A stretch of 50,597 bases of DNA from Bacteroidota bacterium (GTDB taxonomy: Bacteria > Bacteroidota > Bacteroidia > Palsa-965): positions 1-50,597 of the forward strand of contig JADBYT010000027.1 of NCBI GenBank assembly GCA_020402865.1, read 5' to 3'. The position numbers were made by a program, and so were the translations under genes. Positions 34,550 to 44,023 of the stretch are shown here, one piece after another; the first letter of the stretch is position 1; the number at the start of each line of letters is the position of its first letter. The notes beneath the pieces are model-generated. The model was not told where the DNA came from. It saw nothing but the letters and a program-made list of their open reading frames with translations, and made no database searches.

Positions 34550-34925
34550 CAGAAGGTTCGATGCGGAGCTGAGTGACCGTCATTTTACCGCCTGCAAGCT
34601 TTATCAGGTAGTGTACACGGTATTTGCCGGCACCGGTTTCGAGTGTGCCGATGGCAAACTGCGAATCGTTTTTAAGGCCGCTTTTGTGTACAACCGTAAA
34701 GCCTTTTACCGGGTGTTTGGCAAAGAAATCTTTTAAAATAAGTTCTGCCTGCGCCTTGCTGTACACATTTTCCTGTTCCAGCACTTTCAGATCCACCTTA
34801 TCGGCAAAGTAAACCGATACGCTGTGTGCATTTCCGCTTCGCAGGGCCGCCGCAATATCATCCACCACATCAGCCATTGCAAAGCCGGGAAGAAGCATCA
34901 TTAAAATTGCCAGACAGGTTTTCAT
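34542..34925 (-). CDS. DUF4783 domain protein, exported
   Basis: 127 aa from the ATG at 34925, which begins a normal signal peptide (MKTCLAILMMLLPGFAMAD); the longer start at 34958 adds 11 polar residues. The mature part is an NTF2-like small domain: DDIAAALRSGNAHSVSVYFA, AELILKDFFAKHPVKGFTVV, and KYRVHYLIKLAGGKMTVTQL. Function unknown. It overlaps nadC and is divergent from rlmH. Confidence 0.82.
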   Translation of the reverse strand: MKTCLAILMMLLPGFAMADVVDDIAAALRSGNAHSVSVYFADKVDLKVLEQENVYSKAQAELILKDFFAKHPVKGFTVVHKSGLKNDSQFAIGTLETGAGKYRVHYLIKLAGGKMTVTQLRIEPSDG

Positions 34926-35071
34926 GTGTTTTACTGTTGTTTGATGAACAACTTGCAAGGATCAGGCCAAACCGGTAAAAACGTAAATTCGGGCGTGGCT
35001 CTGGTTTATTGCAACCAAAGATAAACATTGCCGGGTTTCGCGCTACCATTCTCTCCAACTGAATTATCGGT

Positions 35072-35079
35072 TAACTTTA
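35072..35079 (+). promoter_or_regulatory. Possible promoter box of rlmH (TAACTTTA)
   Basis: One base off the -7 consensus TAnnTTTG, 13 bases before the rlmH ATG. No -33 partner was identified. Confidence 0.35.
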
Positions 35080-35092
35080 CCCCGGTTACGGC

Positions 35093-35566
35093 ATGAAAAT
35101 CACCCTTTTGCAAATTGGTAAAACAGATGAGGCGTGGATACGCGAGGCCACCGGCATTTATGCGGGCAGGCTGAAGCACTACAGCACCTTTGAAATGGTG
35201 GAAATTCCTGCGCTGAAACTGGCCGGGAAAATAACCGGGGAGCAGCAGAAAGAGGAAGAAGGCAAAATCATCCTCAAACGCCTTCAACCGTCCGATTATC
35301 TTGTGCTTCTTGATGAGAAAGGGAAGGAGTTTACTTCCGAAAAGTTTGCCGCATGGATTGGTAAGCAGCAAACGGCAGGCACCAAACACCTTGTTTTTGT
35401 AATTGGCGGCCCTTTCGGTTTTTCGGGTGCCGTTTATGAAAGAGCAAACGAAAAAATTGCGCTTTCACAAATGACATTCTCGCATCAGATGGTGCGCATT
35501 TTTTTTACAGAACAGCTTTACCGCGGTTTCACCATTTTGCGCGGCGAAAAATACCACCACTCCTGA
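35093..35566 (+). CDS. rlmH: 23S rRNA (pseudouridine(1915)-N(3))-methyltransferase RlmH
   Basis: 157 aa, the normal length of this SPOUT methyltransferase. Family motifs: MKITLLQIGKTDEAWIREA, YLVLLDEKGKEFTSEKFA, LVFVIGGPFGFSGAVYERAN (the knot) and the end YRGFTILRGEKYHHS. It methylates pseudouridine 1915 in helix 69 of 23S rRNA on 70S ribosomes. Its TGA overlaps the ATG of the next gene by one base (TGATG). Confidence 0.94.
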   Translation: MKITLLQIGKTDEAWIREATGIYAGRLKHYSTFEMVEIPALKLAGKITGEQQKEEEGKIILKRLQPSDYLVLLDEKGKEFTSEKFAAWIGKQQTAGTKHLVFVIGGPFGFSGAVYERANEKIALSQMTFSHQMVRIFFTEQLYRGFTILRGEKYHHS

Positions 35567-36987
35567 TGTTTGAAATAGAAACCCTCTCTTACATCAAAAC
35601 CATACTGCCATTTGAATGGCTGATGCTGGGGCTGTATTTGCTGGTCATACTGGCAATCAGTTTTGGCATTCAGTATTTCAGAATCAGACGTGAACCGATT
35701 TACAAATACTATCTGGGCGGAATGGCGGCCAAACTGGGCAGTTCGGTGGTGTTTTGCATGGTTTACATTTATTACTACCACGGCGGCGACACGGTTTCAT
35801 ATTATGAAACTTCACGGGCAATGACCAACCTGCTTTACGCCCGTCCCGACGATTTTTTTCAGATGCTGTTCAGTAAGGGCTCCATTACCACGTACATGCT
35901 TTTCGACGACAGAACGGGTTTTCCTTGGCCCTATATGTTTTATGATGCCAAAACCTGTATGGTTGCCAAATTGCTGGTACCCATTCTTATGGTATCATTT
36001 AAAAGCTATCTGGTATCAAGTGTGGTGCTGGCCTGGATTACATATACAGGGATATGGCAGTTGTTTAAAATGTTTGTGCGTTATTTTCCCAACGCCGAAA
36101 AGCGTATGGCTATTGCCGCGCTTTACATTCCCTCGGCCTTGTTCTGGGGGTCGGGAATTTTAAAAGATACATTTACTCTGGCAGCGGCATGCTGGTTTAT
36201 TGTATCGTTTAATTTCTTCTTTATCGAGAAAAAAGTACGCATCAGGGCATTGCTTGTTTTACTCATCAGTAGTTACCTGCTGCTCTCCATCAAGCCATAT
36301 ATTCTTATTGCGCTGCTTCCGGGGGGGATTGTGTGGATTTTTTACAACCGTATTATTCGCATGCGTATCCGAATACTTCGCTATTCGGCCATTCCGCTTA
36401 TTTTTATGGCCGCATTCGGGTTGGGCGGGGGCGTACTCAGCCTTGCCGGCGATTCGATGGGGAAATTTGCCATTGATCGCGTGCTCGAAACCGCATCTGT
36501 TACACAGCGCGATTTAAAGCAAAGCTATTATCAGGGCAATTCATTTGATATTGGTGAGTATGATGCTTCGCTTACCGGTGTAGCCGCAAAAGCGCCGCGA
36601 GCCATTGTGGCTGGTCTGTATCAGCCTTTTTTGTGGGAGGCCAACAACGCGGTGATGTTGTTTTCGGCGCTTGAGAGTACGCTTTATCTTTTGTTTACAT
36701 TGCTCATTTTACGGCATCTTATTGTGGCCCCCAAACGGTTTTTCCGCACCCTTTTCGGGCATCCGTTGCTTGTATTTATGCTTTCCTACACCTTGTTTTT
36801 TGCGGCCATTGTAGGACTTTCAACCTCAAACTTCGGGGCGCTGGTCCGGTTTAAAATTCCTTTCCTGCCCACATTTACGTGCGTGCTGTTTGCGCTTGAA
36901 CATGTGCTCACGGTGAGTAAAAATGAAAGGATGCGTTTACGCAGTGAGGAAAAACTCAGTGATACGGTTTTACAAAAAAGCCCTTAA
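35566..36987 (+). CDS. Polytopic membrane protein of unknown function
   Basis: 473 aa with about ten hydrophobic segments. The N-terminal half has FQMLFSKGSITTYMLFDDRT in a loop and a conserved-looking FWGSGILKDTFTLAAACWF, followed by basic loops (FYNRIIRMRIRILRYSAIP). The layout resembles glycan polymerases or lipid-linked glycosyltransferases of GT-C type, but no diagnostic motif was found. It is translationally coupled to rlmH by TGATG and converges with the second glycan locus (overlap of 32 bases with the 36956 gene). A role in glycan synthesis is only a contextual guess. Confidence 0.68.
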   Translation: MFEIETLSYIKTILPFEWLMLGLYLLVILAISFGIQYFRIRREPIYKYYLGGMAAKLGSSVVFCMVYIYYYHGGDTVSYYETSRAMTNLLYARPDDFFQMLFSKGSITTYMLFDDRTGFPWPYMFYDAKTCMVAKLLVPILMVSFKSYLVSSVVLAWITYTGIWQLFKMFVRYFPNAEKRMAIAALYIPSALFWGSGILKDTFTLAAACWFIVSFNFFFIEKKVRIRALLVLLISSYLLLSIKPYILIALLPGGIVWIFYNRIIRMRIRILRYSAIPLIFMAAFGLGGGVLSLAGDSMGKFAIDRVLETASVTQRDLKQSYYQGNSFDIGEYDASLTGVAAKAPRAIVAGLYQPFLWEANNAVMLFSALESTLYLLFTLLILRHLIVAPKRFFRTLFGHPLLVFMLSYTLFFAAIVGLSTSNFGALVRFKIPFLPTFTCVLFALEHVLTVSKNERMRLRSEEKLSDTVLQKSP

Positions 36988-37825
36988 GTGTATCGCCGGT
37001 GCCGGTTAAGGAAAGGAGTCCGTTTACCACCTTTTTTATCCAGCGCATATAGAACCTGTTTTCAATTTTTTCGCGCAGGGTTTCATCCGGAGCCAGATTG
37101 CCTGATTCGATGGCCTGCCGGTAAGTAGTTTGCGACTGCAGGCTTACTCCGGAGGTAATGAGCCTGATTTTGGTAAAGCCATTAGACCGGAGTAAGCGGG
37201 TAATTGTAGAAGGGGTGTAGTAGCTGAGGTGTTCAGGATAATCAATAACACGCCAATTCCCTTTGAGCTTTCGCCGGCTGATTGAATTAAAATTCGGAGT
37301 AGTAAAGTAAAACAGTCCGCCGTGACGCAACAGGGCATGTGTGCGCGCAGCAAATTCGGCCCCGTTATTCATGTGTTCGATTACCTCAAAAGTGGTCACC
37401 ACATCAAATTCCAGTTCCTGCGGCACATCCAGAATGGTTCCCTGAAACATGGTGATGCCTTTATTGCGACAAATTTCAACAGCATCGGTTGTAAATTCGG
37501 TGCCATATACTTCCCATCCTCTGGCTTTAGCCGTTTCAAGAAAGTAGCCGTCACCACAACCTACATCCAGTATGCGGTTGTGTTTGCGGTAGGGCTCCAG
37601 CGTTTCAAGCAGTTCCAGGTAGCGTTTGCGCGTAATTCCGGAGAAATGGTTGTTACGTCGGTAACTGCTGTAGTGAGCTTGTAATTCGGCCGCCGACGGA
37701 ATGGATGCAGAAAAAACAAACCGGCAATCTGCACAACGATACAGCGAAGCATGGGCATATGATTTGCCAAGTTCAGCAATATGCTTGCTGTGACAAAGTG
37801 GACATAGTGTAAAACGGTCAGACAA
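36956..37825 (-). CDS. Class I methyltransferase with N-terminal zinc ribbon
   Basis: 289 aa. An N-terminal CPLC...CADC pair (CPLCHSKHIAELGKSYAHAS, YRCADCRFVF) looks like a zinc ribbon. The Methyltransf_23 core follows: ILDVGCGDGYFLETAKARGW, VYGTEFTTDAVE, FDVVTTFEVIEHMNNGAEFA and LRHGGLFYFTTPNFNSIS. This architecture is frequent in polysaccharide loci. It is the last gene of the minus-strand glycan locus and overlaps the convergent membrane-protein gene by 32 bases. Confidence 0.82.
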   Translation of the reverse strand: MSDRFTLCPLCHSKHIAELGKSYAHASLYRCADCRFVFSASIPSAAELQAHYSSYRRNNHFSGITRKRYLELLETLEPYRKHNRILDVGCGDGYFLETAKARGWEVYGTEFTTDAVEICRNKGITMFQGTILDVPQELEFDVVTTFEVIEHMNNGAEFAARTHALLRHGGLFYFTTPNFNSISRRKLKGNWRVIDYPEHLSYYTPSTITRLLRSNGFTKIRLITSGVSLQSQTTYRQAIESGNLAPDETLREKIENRFYMRWIKKVVNGLLSLTGTGDTLKGFFVKPYH

Positions 37826-37860
37826 TTCAGCTTAAATTAAAGGGAGGGTCTTGGAAAAAA

Positions 37861-38901
37861 TTACAGCGTTTTTCCGGCCAGCCGGCATTCCCATTGCCAT
37901 GCACTGTACATCATTTCTTCGATGTTGCGCATCGGTTTCCAGCGCAACACGTTCAGTGCTTTACTACTGTCGGAATAAATTGCAGTTACATCGCCCGCCC
38001 GGCGAGGAGCAATTGTATAGCTGAGTTTACAATTGCTTATTTTTTCGAATGTGTCAATGGCTTCGAGTACGCTTACTCCGTTGCCGCTGCCCAGATTAAA
38101 TACATCATAAGCAGGAGCCTGTGAGTTTTCAATCAGGTAGTTAAGAGCCAGCACATGTGCTTCGGCAATGTCGCATACATGTATGTAATCGCGTATGCAG
38201 GTACCGTCTCGCGTGGGATAATCATTACCAAAAACCTTCATCTGCGTTTGTTTGCCGATGGCGGTTTGTGTAATCACGGGCACAAGGTTGTTAGGCCGCT
38301 GGTTGGGCAGTTCGCCAAGAATACCGCCCGGCCATGCACCTACCGGATTGAAGTAGCGCAGTGCTACAATTTTCATTGATGTTCCCGAAGCCGCAAAATC
38401 ACGCAAAATACGTTCGCCAAGTACTTTGGTATAGGCATAAGGTGATTCGGCTTCTGCAGCCTGTGTTTCTTCGTTTACCGGCAAGGTACTGATGTTGCCG
38501 TATATGGAACATGAAGAGGAAAAGATAAATTCTTTTACCCCATGTTTCTTGCCAGCCTCAAGTACATTGAGCAGCGAGTTCATGTTGTTTCGGTAGTATT
38601 CAAGTGGCTTACTCACTGACTCGGGCACCGATTTGTAGGCTGCAAAGTGAATAATGCCTGAAATACCCGGGTACTTTTCAAAGAGCGCATTTACCTGCGC
38701 TTCATCAGACAGGTCAGCCTCTTCAAATTCAGGGCGTTTGCCGGTAGCTTCTTCAATACGTGTATAGGTATCGGGTGTGGAATTGGAATAGTTGTCCACC
38801 GAAATAATCCGGTAGTTCGTTGAACTCAGCAGCGCGGCCACAGTATGTGAACCGATGTACCCGGTGCCTCCGGTAACTAAAATAGCAGGTGTGTTGAGCA
38901 T
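37861..38901 (-). CDS. galE: UDP-glucose 4-epimerase (GalE-like)
   Basis: 346 aa from the ATG at 38901; the longer frame starts at a TTG at 38910, close to the upstream stop. SDR extended family: NAD loop ILVTGGTGYIGSHTVAALLS, active-site Ser in FSSSCSIYGN, YxxxK in YAYTKVLGE, and RYFNPVGAWPGG. The enzyme interconverts UDP-glucose and UDP-galactose (or the N-acetyl forms) and so feeds galactose units to the glycan encoded around it. It lies 11 bases after the preceding glycosyltransferase gene. Confidence 0.88.
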   Translation of the reverse strand: MLNTPAILVTGGTGYIGSHTVAALLSSTNYRIISVDNYSNSTPDTYTRIEEATGKRPEFEEADLSDEAQVNALFEKYPGISGIIHFAAYKSVPESVSKPLEYYRNNMNSLLNVLEAGKKHGVKEFIFSSSCSIYGNISTLPVNEETQAAEAESPYAYTKVLGERILRDFAASGTSMKIVALRYFNPVGAWPGGILGELPNQRPNNLVPVITQTAIGKQTQMKVFGNDYPTRDGTCIRDYIHVCDIAEAHVLALNYLIENSQAPAYDVFNLGSGNGVSVLEAIDTFEKISNCKLSYTIAPRRAGDVTAIYSDSSKALNVLRWKPMRNIEEMMYSAWQWECRLAGKTL

Positions 38902-38912
38902 GCACTGCAAAA

Positions 38913-40127
38913 TTAATGGTTCGCATAAATATCGCGGTAAATTGTATGCGCTAAAGTCATATTCCGCGTATTCAATGCAAAGTCTTTTATACGTAACCGA
39001 AGCACTTCGGGTTGTTCCAGAAGTTGTGAAATTAGTTGAATTGCCTGCCGGTATTGCGCATCATTCATTTCCCTGAGTACGGCCCCCATTTGTTGCTCCG
39101 CAATCAGTTCCGAGTCGTCCGAAATATCCTGTGCCAGTACAATCGGAAGTCCGCACGCCCAGTATTCACTGTTTTTTATGGATGTGCCATGTCTGCGTGA
39201 GGGTACGGGTTTGCAAGGATTGTATGCAAAATCGGCTGCATTCATCCATGTATATACGTCATGATGCGGCACAAAGCGCACAGTCATTTGTGCGGTATCA
39301 AAACCGGCTTTTTGTGCCAGTTCGCGCAGGCGGCTTTCGGGCACGGGCGAAAGCAGTACGGCATGAAATTTTTTGCCCCAGTGCCCGGCACACGAAGCAA
39401 AAAATGCAAATACTTCTTCTTCGTAATAAAGTCCGCCTGTTTTGCCAGCCATTACGCACACTACTTTTTCCTGCAACTGGTTTTTGCGTCGGAATTCTTC
39501 ACGTGCTTCGCTCGTAAACGAAGGCAGCTTGTCGAAATCAATCAGGGCAGGCTTTACGTAGTAAGGTTTTTCGGGCATGCCGTATTTTTCAACGGCATAG
39601 GCTTTCATGCTTTGGGTGAGTGCAATGATGGCGCGTGCCCGGTGCGCCAGTTTTTTTTCCCACGTAAAGAGGGTTCGGAATGCGCGGCTGTGGGGCAGCC
39701 ATTCACCGGTTTCCACCATCGGTTCGGCATGTGGTTCAAAGCTGTCGGCCACCAGCTTGCGGTCTGTGAGGCGGGCCAGAATTACCCCAATCATTCCCGC
39801 CGGAGTACACCAGGTGTGTATGCCTTTTATGCCTCGCGTGATAATCAGCCACCAAAGTCTGGCTAGTTTCAGTGCCCAGCCGGCAGCAGCAGCAGTGCCA
39901 AAAGGCTGGTAGGTGAGAAATACAGGCACAATGCCTTCGGTGGCAAGCTGCGCCGTAATGGTTTCGCGTTCGGCATGGCTGAGCGCGAGTTGCGGCTGTT
40001 CGAGGGTAACGAGGTAAATTTTTCCCGAACAGTATTGTTTCATCACGCGTAGGTAAGGCAGCGTGTAGGTTTGCACCAGCGCATCACGGTAACTCCAGTA
40101 AGTGAGTACGAGCAAATTACCTTTCAT
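38913..40127 (-). CDS. Glycosyltransferase (GT-B, GT4-like)
   Basis: 404 aa. The N-terminal domain begins LLVLTYWSYRDALVQTYTLP with the GT-B layout (KLVADSFEPHAEPM, ALTQSMKAYAVEKYGMP). The C-terminal domain has CVMAGKTGGLYYEEEVFAFF and the donor-site region DFAYNPCKPVPSRRHGTSIK with the later PIVLAQDISDDSEL. The usual E-x7-E motif is less clear than in the other GT4 proteins here, so a diverged subfamily. Start and upstream stop share a base (TAATG at 40127). Confidence 0.8.
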   Translation of the reverse strand: MKGNLLVLTYWSYRDALVQTYTLPYLRVMKQYCSGKIYLVTLEQPQLALSHAERETITAQLATEGIVPVFLTYQPFGTAAAAGWALKLARLWWLIITRGIKGIHTWCTPAGMIGVILARLTDRKLVADSFEPHAEPMVETGEWLPHSRAFRTLFTWEKKLAHRARAIIALTQSMKAYAVEKYGMPEKPYYVKPALIDFDKLPSFTSEAREEFRRKNQLQEKVVCVMAGKTGGLYYEEEVFAFFASCAGHWGKKFHAVLLSPVPESRLRELAQKAGFDTAQMTVRFVPHHDVYTWMNAADFAYNPCKPVPSRRHGTSIKNSEYWACGLPIVLAQDISDDSELIAEQQMGAVLREMNDAQYRQAIQLISQLLEQPEVLRLRIKDFALNTRNMTLAHTIYRDIYANH

Positions 40128-41011
40128 TACCGTGTAAATTTACGCCACAATGCCGACGGGTGTGTAAGTGCCGAACGCAATACAAACCAGAGCGCACGTG
40201 GTTTATTGCCGCCGTTTTTCCACCAGCTTCCGGCAAGAATTAAATACAGGTTCGAAAAGCAGCGTCGCTTAAAAGCGGCATTGCCAAACGCATTGCGTAT
40301 TGCCGCTTTGCGATAGACTTGCAGGTGATCGCTTTCCATGCGCGCGATGTTGCGGTGCATGTTGTGCGGATGCAAACGGTAAAGGCTGAGTACGTTGCGG
40401 CACATTACAAACGAACCAATTCCGGCAAGCCTGAAAAACAGGTCCTGATCGGCAGCCGTACTCAGTGCTTCATCAAAGCCGTTTATCTGTTCAACAGCCT
40501 TTCTGCGCACCAGTATGCTGCTGGGGCCGGGCACCACGGTATGTGACCAGCTGAGTAATTCGTGCAGTACATTACCCTCTTTTCCTGCATTCACTACTCC
40601 GGTGCGCGTTGAATCGGCTTCGATATTTTCAACCGGCGCATGTGCAAGCACGGCTTGCGGATGTTGCGCCAGCAGATTTACCTTACACAACAGATTATCC
40701 GGCAGCCAAACATCATCGGCATCCAGAAACGCCACAAGGCTGCCGTAACTTTTTGCAAATCCGGCGTTACGTGCAGCCGAAACACCGGCGTTTGCTGTAC
40801 TTATACAGCGTACCCGTGCATCGTACATATAGCGTTCAGCAATCTGCAATGTATCATCCGTTGAGCCGTCGTTTACCACAATCAGCTCGAAATTGGTGTA
40901 CGTTTGCCCCAGCACGGATTCAATGGTTTCGGCCAGAAAGGCTGCCGCATTGTATGCCGGAATGATTACCGACACCAGCGTGCTTTTCGAATTGGCCTCC
41001 TCCTGCTGCAT
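40127..41011 (-). CDS. Glycosyltransferase family 2 protein
   Basis: 294 aa from the ATG at 41011, which lies 7 bases after the upstream stop; an earlier in-frame ATG at 41050 would overlap that gene more deeply. GT-A fold: VSVIIPAYNAAAFLAETIES, FELIVVNDGSTDDTL, and VAFLDADDVWLPDNL with the DADD metal site. The end is basic and probably membrane-near. It stands between a GT4 gene and a diverged GT-B gene. Donor unknown. Confidence 0.87.
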   Translation of the reverse strand: MQQEEANSKSTLVSVIIPAYNAAAFLAETIESVLGQTYTNFELIVVNDGSTDDTLQIAERYMYDARVRCISTANAGVSAARNAGFAKSYGSLVAFLDADDVWLPDNLLCKVNLLAQHPQAVLAHAPVENIEADSTRTGVVNAGKEGNVLHELLSWSHTVVPGPSSILVRRKAVEQINGFDEALSTAADQDLFFRLAGIGSFVMCRNVLSLYRLHPHNMHRNIARMESDHLQVYRKAAIRNAFGNAAFKRRCFSNLYLILAGSWWKNGGNKPRALWFVLRSALTHPSALWRKFTR

Positions 41012-41018
41012 TGTACAA

Positions 41019-42146
41019 TTATTTTTTACCACGCAGGTAAAGTGCTTCAAGCCCCTTTACATGCGTATCAATCGTAAAAGCCGGATCCACGTCAACGGAT
41101 GCCTGTGCGGTTAAACGATTGCACAGCGACTTATCTTCAAAAAGCCGTTTTATTTTTTCTGCAATGGCATCACTGCTTTTGTAAGGTACTACAAGTGCAT
41201 TTACTTCATCGCTGATATAATCATGCGCGATGCCCGAAAGTGTTACCACACAGGGCACGCCCGCTGCCATTGCTTCCACATAAATTTGCCCGAATGCTTC
41301 CGAGCGTCCGTCGATAGGCACATGTACAAATACATCGAACAAACGATAGAGGGCAAAGATTCGGCTTTCGAACTTAATTTCGGTGTAACTGCCTGAAGGA
41401 AGTTTATTAAGCAGCGCTTTTAATTCTTTCCAGTAAGGCCCGTCGGCATTGGCAAGTATAAGGTGTGCCTGAGGAAAATCGCCGAGCAGTTGTGCAAAGG
41501 CATTAATGGTGTATTCGATGCCTTTCCAGTGCATGTAGCGCGAAATTACCCCCACTACCTTTTCCGGTTTTCCGTTGGGGAAATAGTGTTGTGAAAGTTC
41601 ATTCACTGCCGCATCATCAACCTTTGCAAACTGTTTGAGCCTGAAACCATGATGAAGCACGGTAATTTTTTTCTCAGGCACCTGCTCAAGCTCCAACAGA
41701 ATTTTCTTCACCGAGTCGGTAATGGCAATTACATCAGTAGCAAGACGGTTGGTGAGTTTATCGTACTTTACTCCGTTGGGATAATAGTCGTGATGCACCG
41801 TGGCATCATGCCGGGTATGTATGCGCCGTTTTACAAAAGCCAGTTTTGCCGCAATCTGTCCGGCCACGCCGGCTTCAAAAAGGTGGGTGTGTACAATATC
41901 CGGTTTTTCGCGGCGAAGCAGTTTTACCATTGATAAAATGGCCGCCGGCATATTTTTTTTGCTGCGGTAGCCCACACGATACACTTTCAGTCCTTTGCTG
42001 CGCAGGTTTTGCTCAAATTCAGTATCCTGATGATGCAGGAGAATATATACCTGTTCAAAATGTGCGGGTGAAAGTTCTTCGGCCACCCATTCGAAAATGT
42101 TGGCTTTATGTACGAGCGAAATGATATAGCAGACTTTGAGGGGCAT
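41019..42146 (-). CDS. Glycosyltransferase family 4 protein
   Basis: 375 aa, GT-B. N-terminal: VCYIISLVHKANIFEWVAEE, KPDIVHTHLFEAGVAGQIAA. C-terminal: VVGVISRYMHWKGIEYTINA and HVPIDGRSEAFGQIYVEAMA, where E284-type residues in SEAFGQIYVEAM form the E-x7-E motif. Its ATG overlaps the TAA of the preceding gene (TAATG at 42146). Retaining transfer to the glycan chain is expected. Confidence 0.88.
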   Translation of the reverse strand: MPLKVCYIISLVHKANIFEWVAEELSPAHFEQVYILLHHQDTEFEQNLRSKGLKVYRVGYRSKKNMPAAILSMVKLLRREKPDIVHTHLFEAGVAGQIAAKLAFVKRRIHTRHDATVHHDYYPNGVKYDKLTNRLATDVIAITDSVKKILLELEQVPEKKITVLHHGFRLKQFAKVDDAAVNELSQHYFPNGKPEKVVGVISRYMHWKGIEYTINAFAQLLGDFPQAHLILANADGPYWKELKALLNKLPSGSYTEIKFESRIFALYRLFDVFVHVPIDGRSEAFGQIYVEAMAAGVPCVVTLSGIAHDYISDEVNALVVPYKSSDAIAEKIKRLFEDKSLCNRLTAQASVDVDPAFTIDTHVKGLEALYLRGKK

Positions 42147-43060
42147 TATTCAGAAAAGCTTAATGCGGCCAGTGTGGAACCGTAAACGCGGTAACGCAGT
42201 TTCTGCGGCAATGCGCCAAACAGTTTCGAATGCTCCACAAATTTCACTACTTGTTTTTTACGCAGCAGTGCATACACCATACGTTTAAACCATTGCGAAG
42301 CCGCAGGCGGTTTTTGTATGTTAAAGTACGACTGATATTCAGGATATTTTTCAAGCACTTTAAGCGTGTTTAACTGGTATGAACGCTGACGGCGGGCAAA
42401 ATACTCCAGCGTAAAGCCGTCGTTATGTATGGCACGTATTTGTTTGTCGAAATATACCGGAATTTCTTTGCGTAATGCACGAAGTCCCATTTCAAAATCC
42501 TGACAGTCGCGAAGCGATTCATCAAACGGACCGAGTTTTTGAAATGTATCGGCACTGAACGACATGTTTGCGGCCGTAATGGTGAAGTTTTCGGGCGCAA
42601 GCCTGATTAAGCCTTCACGATTGCCGAAAGCATTGCGGCTCCAGTTTTCCTCCATATATACCTTGTAGGTATCCAGCTTCGCCGAATGTTCGTGAATAAC
42701 AGTTTCGGCAGTGCCTGATACAAGGCTGCCCGGATATTTGCTGTGGTGGGCAATATGCAGGGCTACATGGTTTTGGCGCGTCACAATATCATCATCAAGC
42801 AGAATAATCAGTCCGGACTGAGCCAGTGCAATGCCTGCATTTGTAGCACCTGCAATTCCTTTGTTGGTTTGATGAATGAGTTGTATGTGAAGCGGAGAGC
42901 GTGAGACAATCAGGTCGTATTGCTGTTGTTCTTCGGTTGTTGAACCATCATCAACCACAATCACTTTAAATCCGCTCACGGTTTGTTTTTCCAATGCGGC
43001 AAGGCTCGTACTGAGTTTGGCAGCACGGTTGCGGGAGGGTATGACAATAGTGACGCTCAC
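42146..43060 (-). CDS. Glycosyltransferase family 2 protein
   Basis: 304 aa, GT-A. VTIVIPSRNRAAKLSTSLAA opens the domain; FKVIVVDDGSTTEEQQQYD and LIILLDDDIVTRQNH (DDD metal site) follow, with FTITAANMSFSADTFQKLGP and ESLRDCQDFEMGLRALRK as the catalytic-base region (D/ED motif in LRDCQDFEMG). The C-terminus is basic. It lies 30 bases after the methyltransferase gene and is coupled to the next gene by TAATG. Confidence 0.87.
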   Translation of the reverse strand: MSVTIVIPSRNRAAKLSTSLAALEKQTVSGFKVIVVDDGSTTEEQQQYDLIVSRSPLHIQLIHQTNKGIAGATNAGIALAQSGLIILLDDDIVTRQNHVALHIAHHSKYPGSLVSGTAETVIHEHSAKLDTYKVYMEENWSRNAFGNREGLIRLAPENFTITAANMSFSADTFQKLGPFDESLRDCQDFEMGLRALRKEIPVYFDKQIRAIHNDGFTLEYFARRQRSYQLNTLKVLEKYPEYQSYFNIQKPPAASQWFKRMVYALLRKKQVVKFVEHSKLFGALPQKLRYRVYGSTLAALSFSE

Positions 43061-43090
43061 AAAGTGTGTGTAAATATACTTACTGGCTGT

Positions 43091-44023
43091 TTACGCTGCT
43101 GTAAAAACAGCAAGAATATCCGACCCGGCTGTGCGGCCGTTAATTTTTTCGCGTTTCAGCATGTGGTTGATCACTTTCACGGCGGTAAGCGGCCTGATGA
43201 ACATACGGGCCATCATGCTCAGGCTGCTGCCTTTTTTGTTTTCGCCATACACAGCAAACGAAAATGCACTGCGTATCATGCTGGTGAAAGTGGCTGTCTG
43301 GAAATTGATGAGTTCCACTTTTGTGCCGGTTTCGGCAGCCAGCTGGTGGTATGCTTTTGCGTTGAGTCGCAGCATGTGGTGGGGCGGGTTGTTGAGCGGA
43401 TGATACCAGTACATTTCACTTACCTGCGGGGAATAAGGTGTGGCAATGAATAATTTCCCTCCGGGTGCCAGTTTTTGCATGGCATAACGAATAAAAGCCA
43501 GCGGATCATCCACATGCTCCAGGCAATGAAAAGCGGTAATGGCCTGAAAAGGGCCGCCGTTAAAGTTTTCAATGCGGCTGTTTGTGATTGAAAGGCCTTT
43601 TTCACGGCCGCAGGCTACACTGGCTTCGGTGGTGTCTATGCCTGCAAGTTGTGTGTGCCCGCGTTTGCGCATCAGCACCAGAAAATCGCCTTCGCCGCAG
43701 CCAATGTCGAGTATGTGTTTGTCTTGCTCCGGCGTACCAATCAGGTCGGCCACCACATCGTATTCGGGCCGGTAATCACTGTAATAGCCGGTTTGTTTTA
43801 CCAGGGCGTGGTAAAACGCATCGTTGCCCGGCAGCATCGGATCGGGAAATTGGAGCGTGCAGTTTGTGCAGCGCAGCATAGTATAATCTGCGGTAATGAT
43901 GGCCGGATCAAAGCGGGTATTAAAAAAACGGTTCAGGCCGTCAACTATTTTTTCGCGGCTCAGGCTGTACACGGGAGTCGAAGCCGAGCGGCATATCGGA
44001 CATGCAGGCATGGTGTGTGTCAT
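43091..44023 (-). CDS. Class I methyltransferase with N-terminal zinc ribbon (second)
   Basis: 310 aa. ACPICRSASTPVYSL and LRCTNCTLQFPDP are a probable zinc ribbon. The Methyltransf_23 core has ILDIGCGEGDFLVLMRKRGH, LAGIDTTEASVACG, FQAITAFHCLEHVDDPLAFI and LAPGGKLFIATPYSPQ. It has the same plan as the 36956 protein at the other end of the locus, but they are clearly diverged. Its ATG overlaps the stop of the gene before it (TAATG at 44023). Confidence 0.84.
   Translation of the reverse strand: MTHTMPACPICRSASTPVYSLSREKIVDGLNRFFNTRFDPAIITADYTMLRCTNCTLQFPDPMLPGNDAFYHALVKQTGYYSDYRPEYDVVADLIGTPEQDKHILDIGCGEGDFLVLMRKRGHTQLAGIDTTEASVACGREKGLSITNSRIENFNGGPFQAITAFHCLEHVDDPLAFIRYAMQKLAPGGKLFIATPYSPQVSEMYWYHPLNNPPHHMLRLNAKAYHQLAAETGTKVELINFQTATFTSMIRSAFSFAVYGENKKGSSLSMMARMFIRPLTAVKVINHMLKREKINGRTAGSDILAVFTAA

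Noticed and set aside
33713-34576. Plus-strand frame of 287 codons opposite nadC
   Set aside because: Antisense shadow of nadC, whose motifs are complete; no signal of its own.
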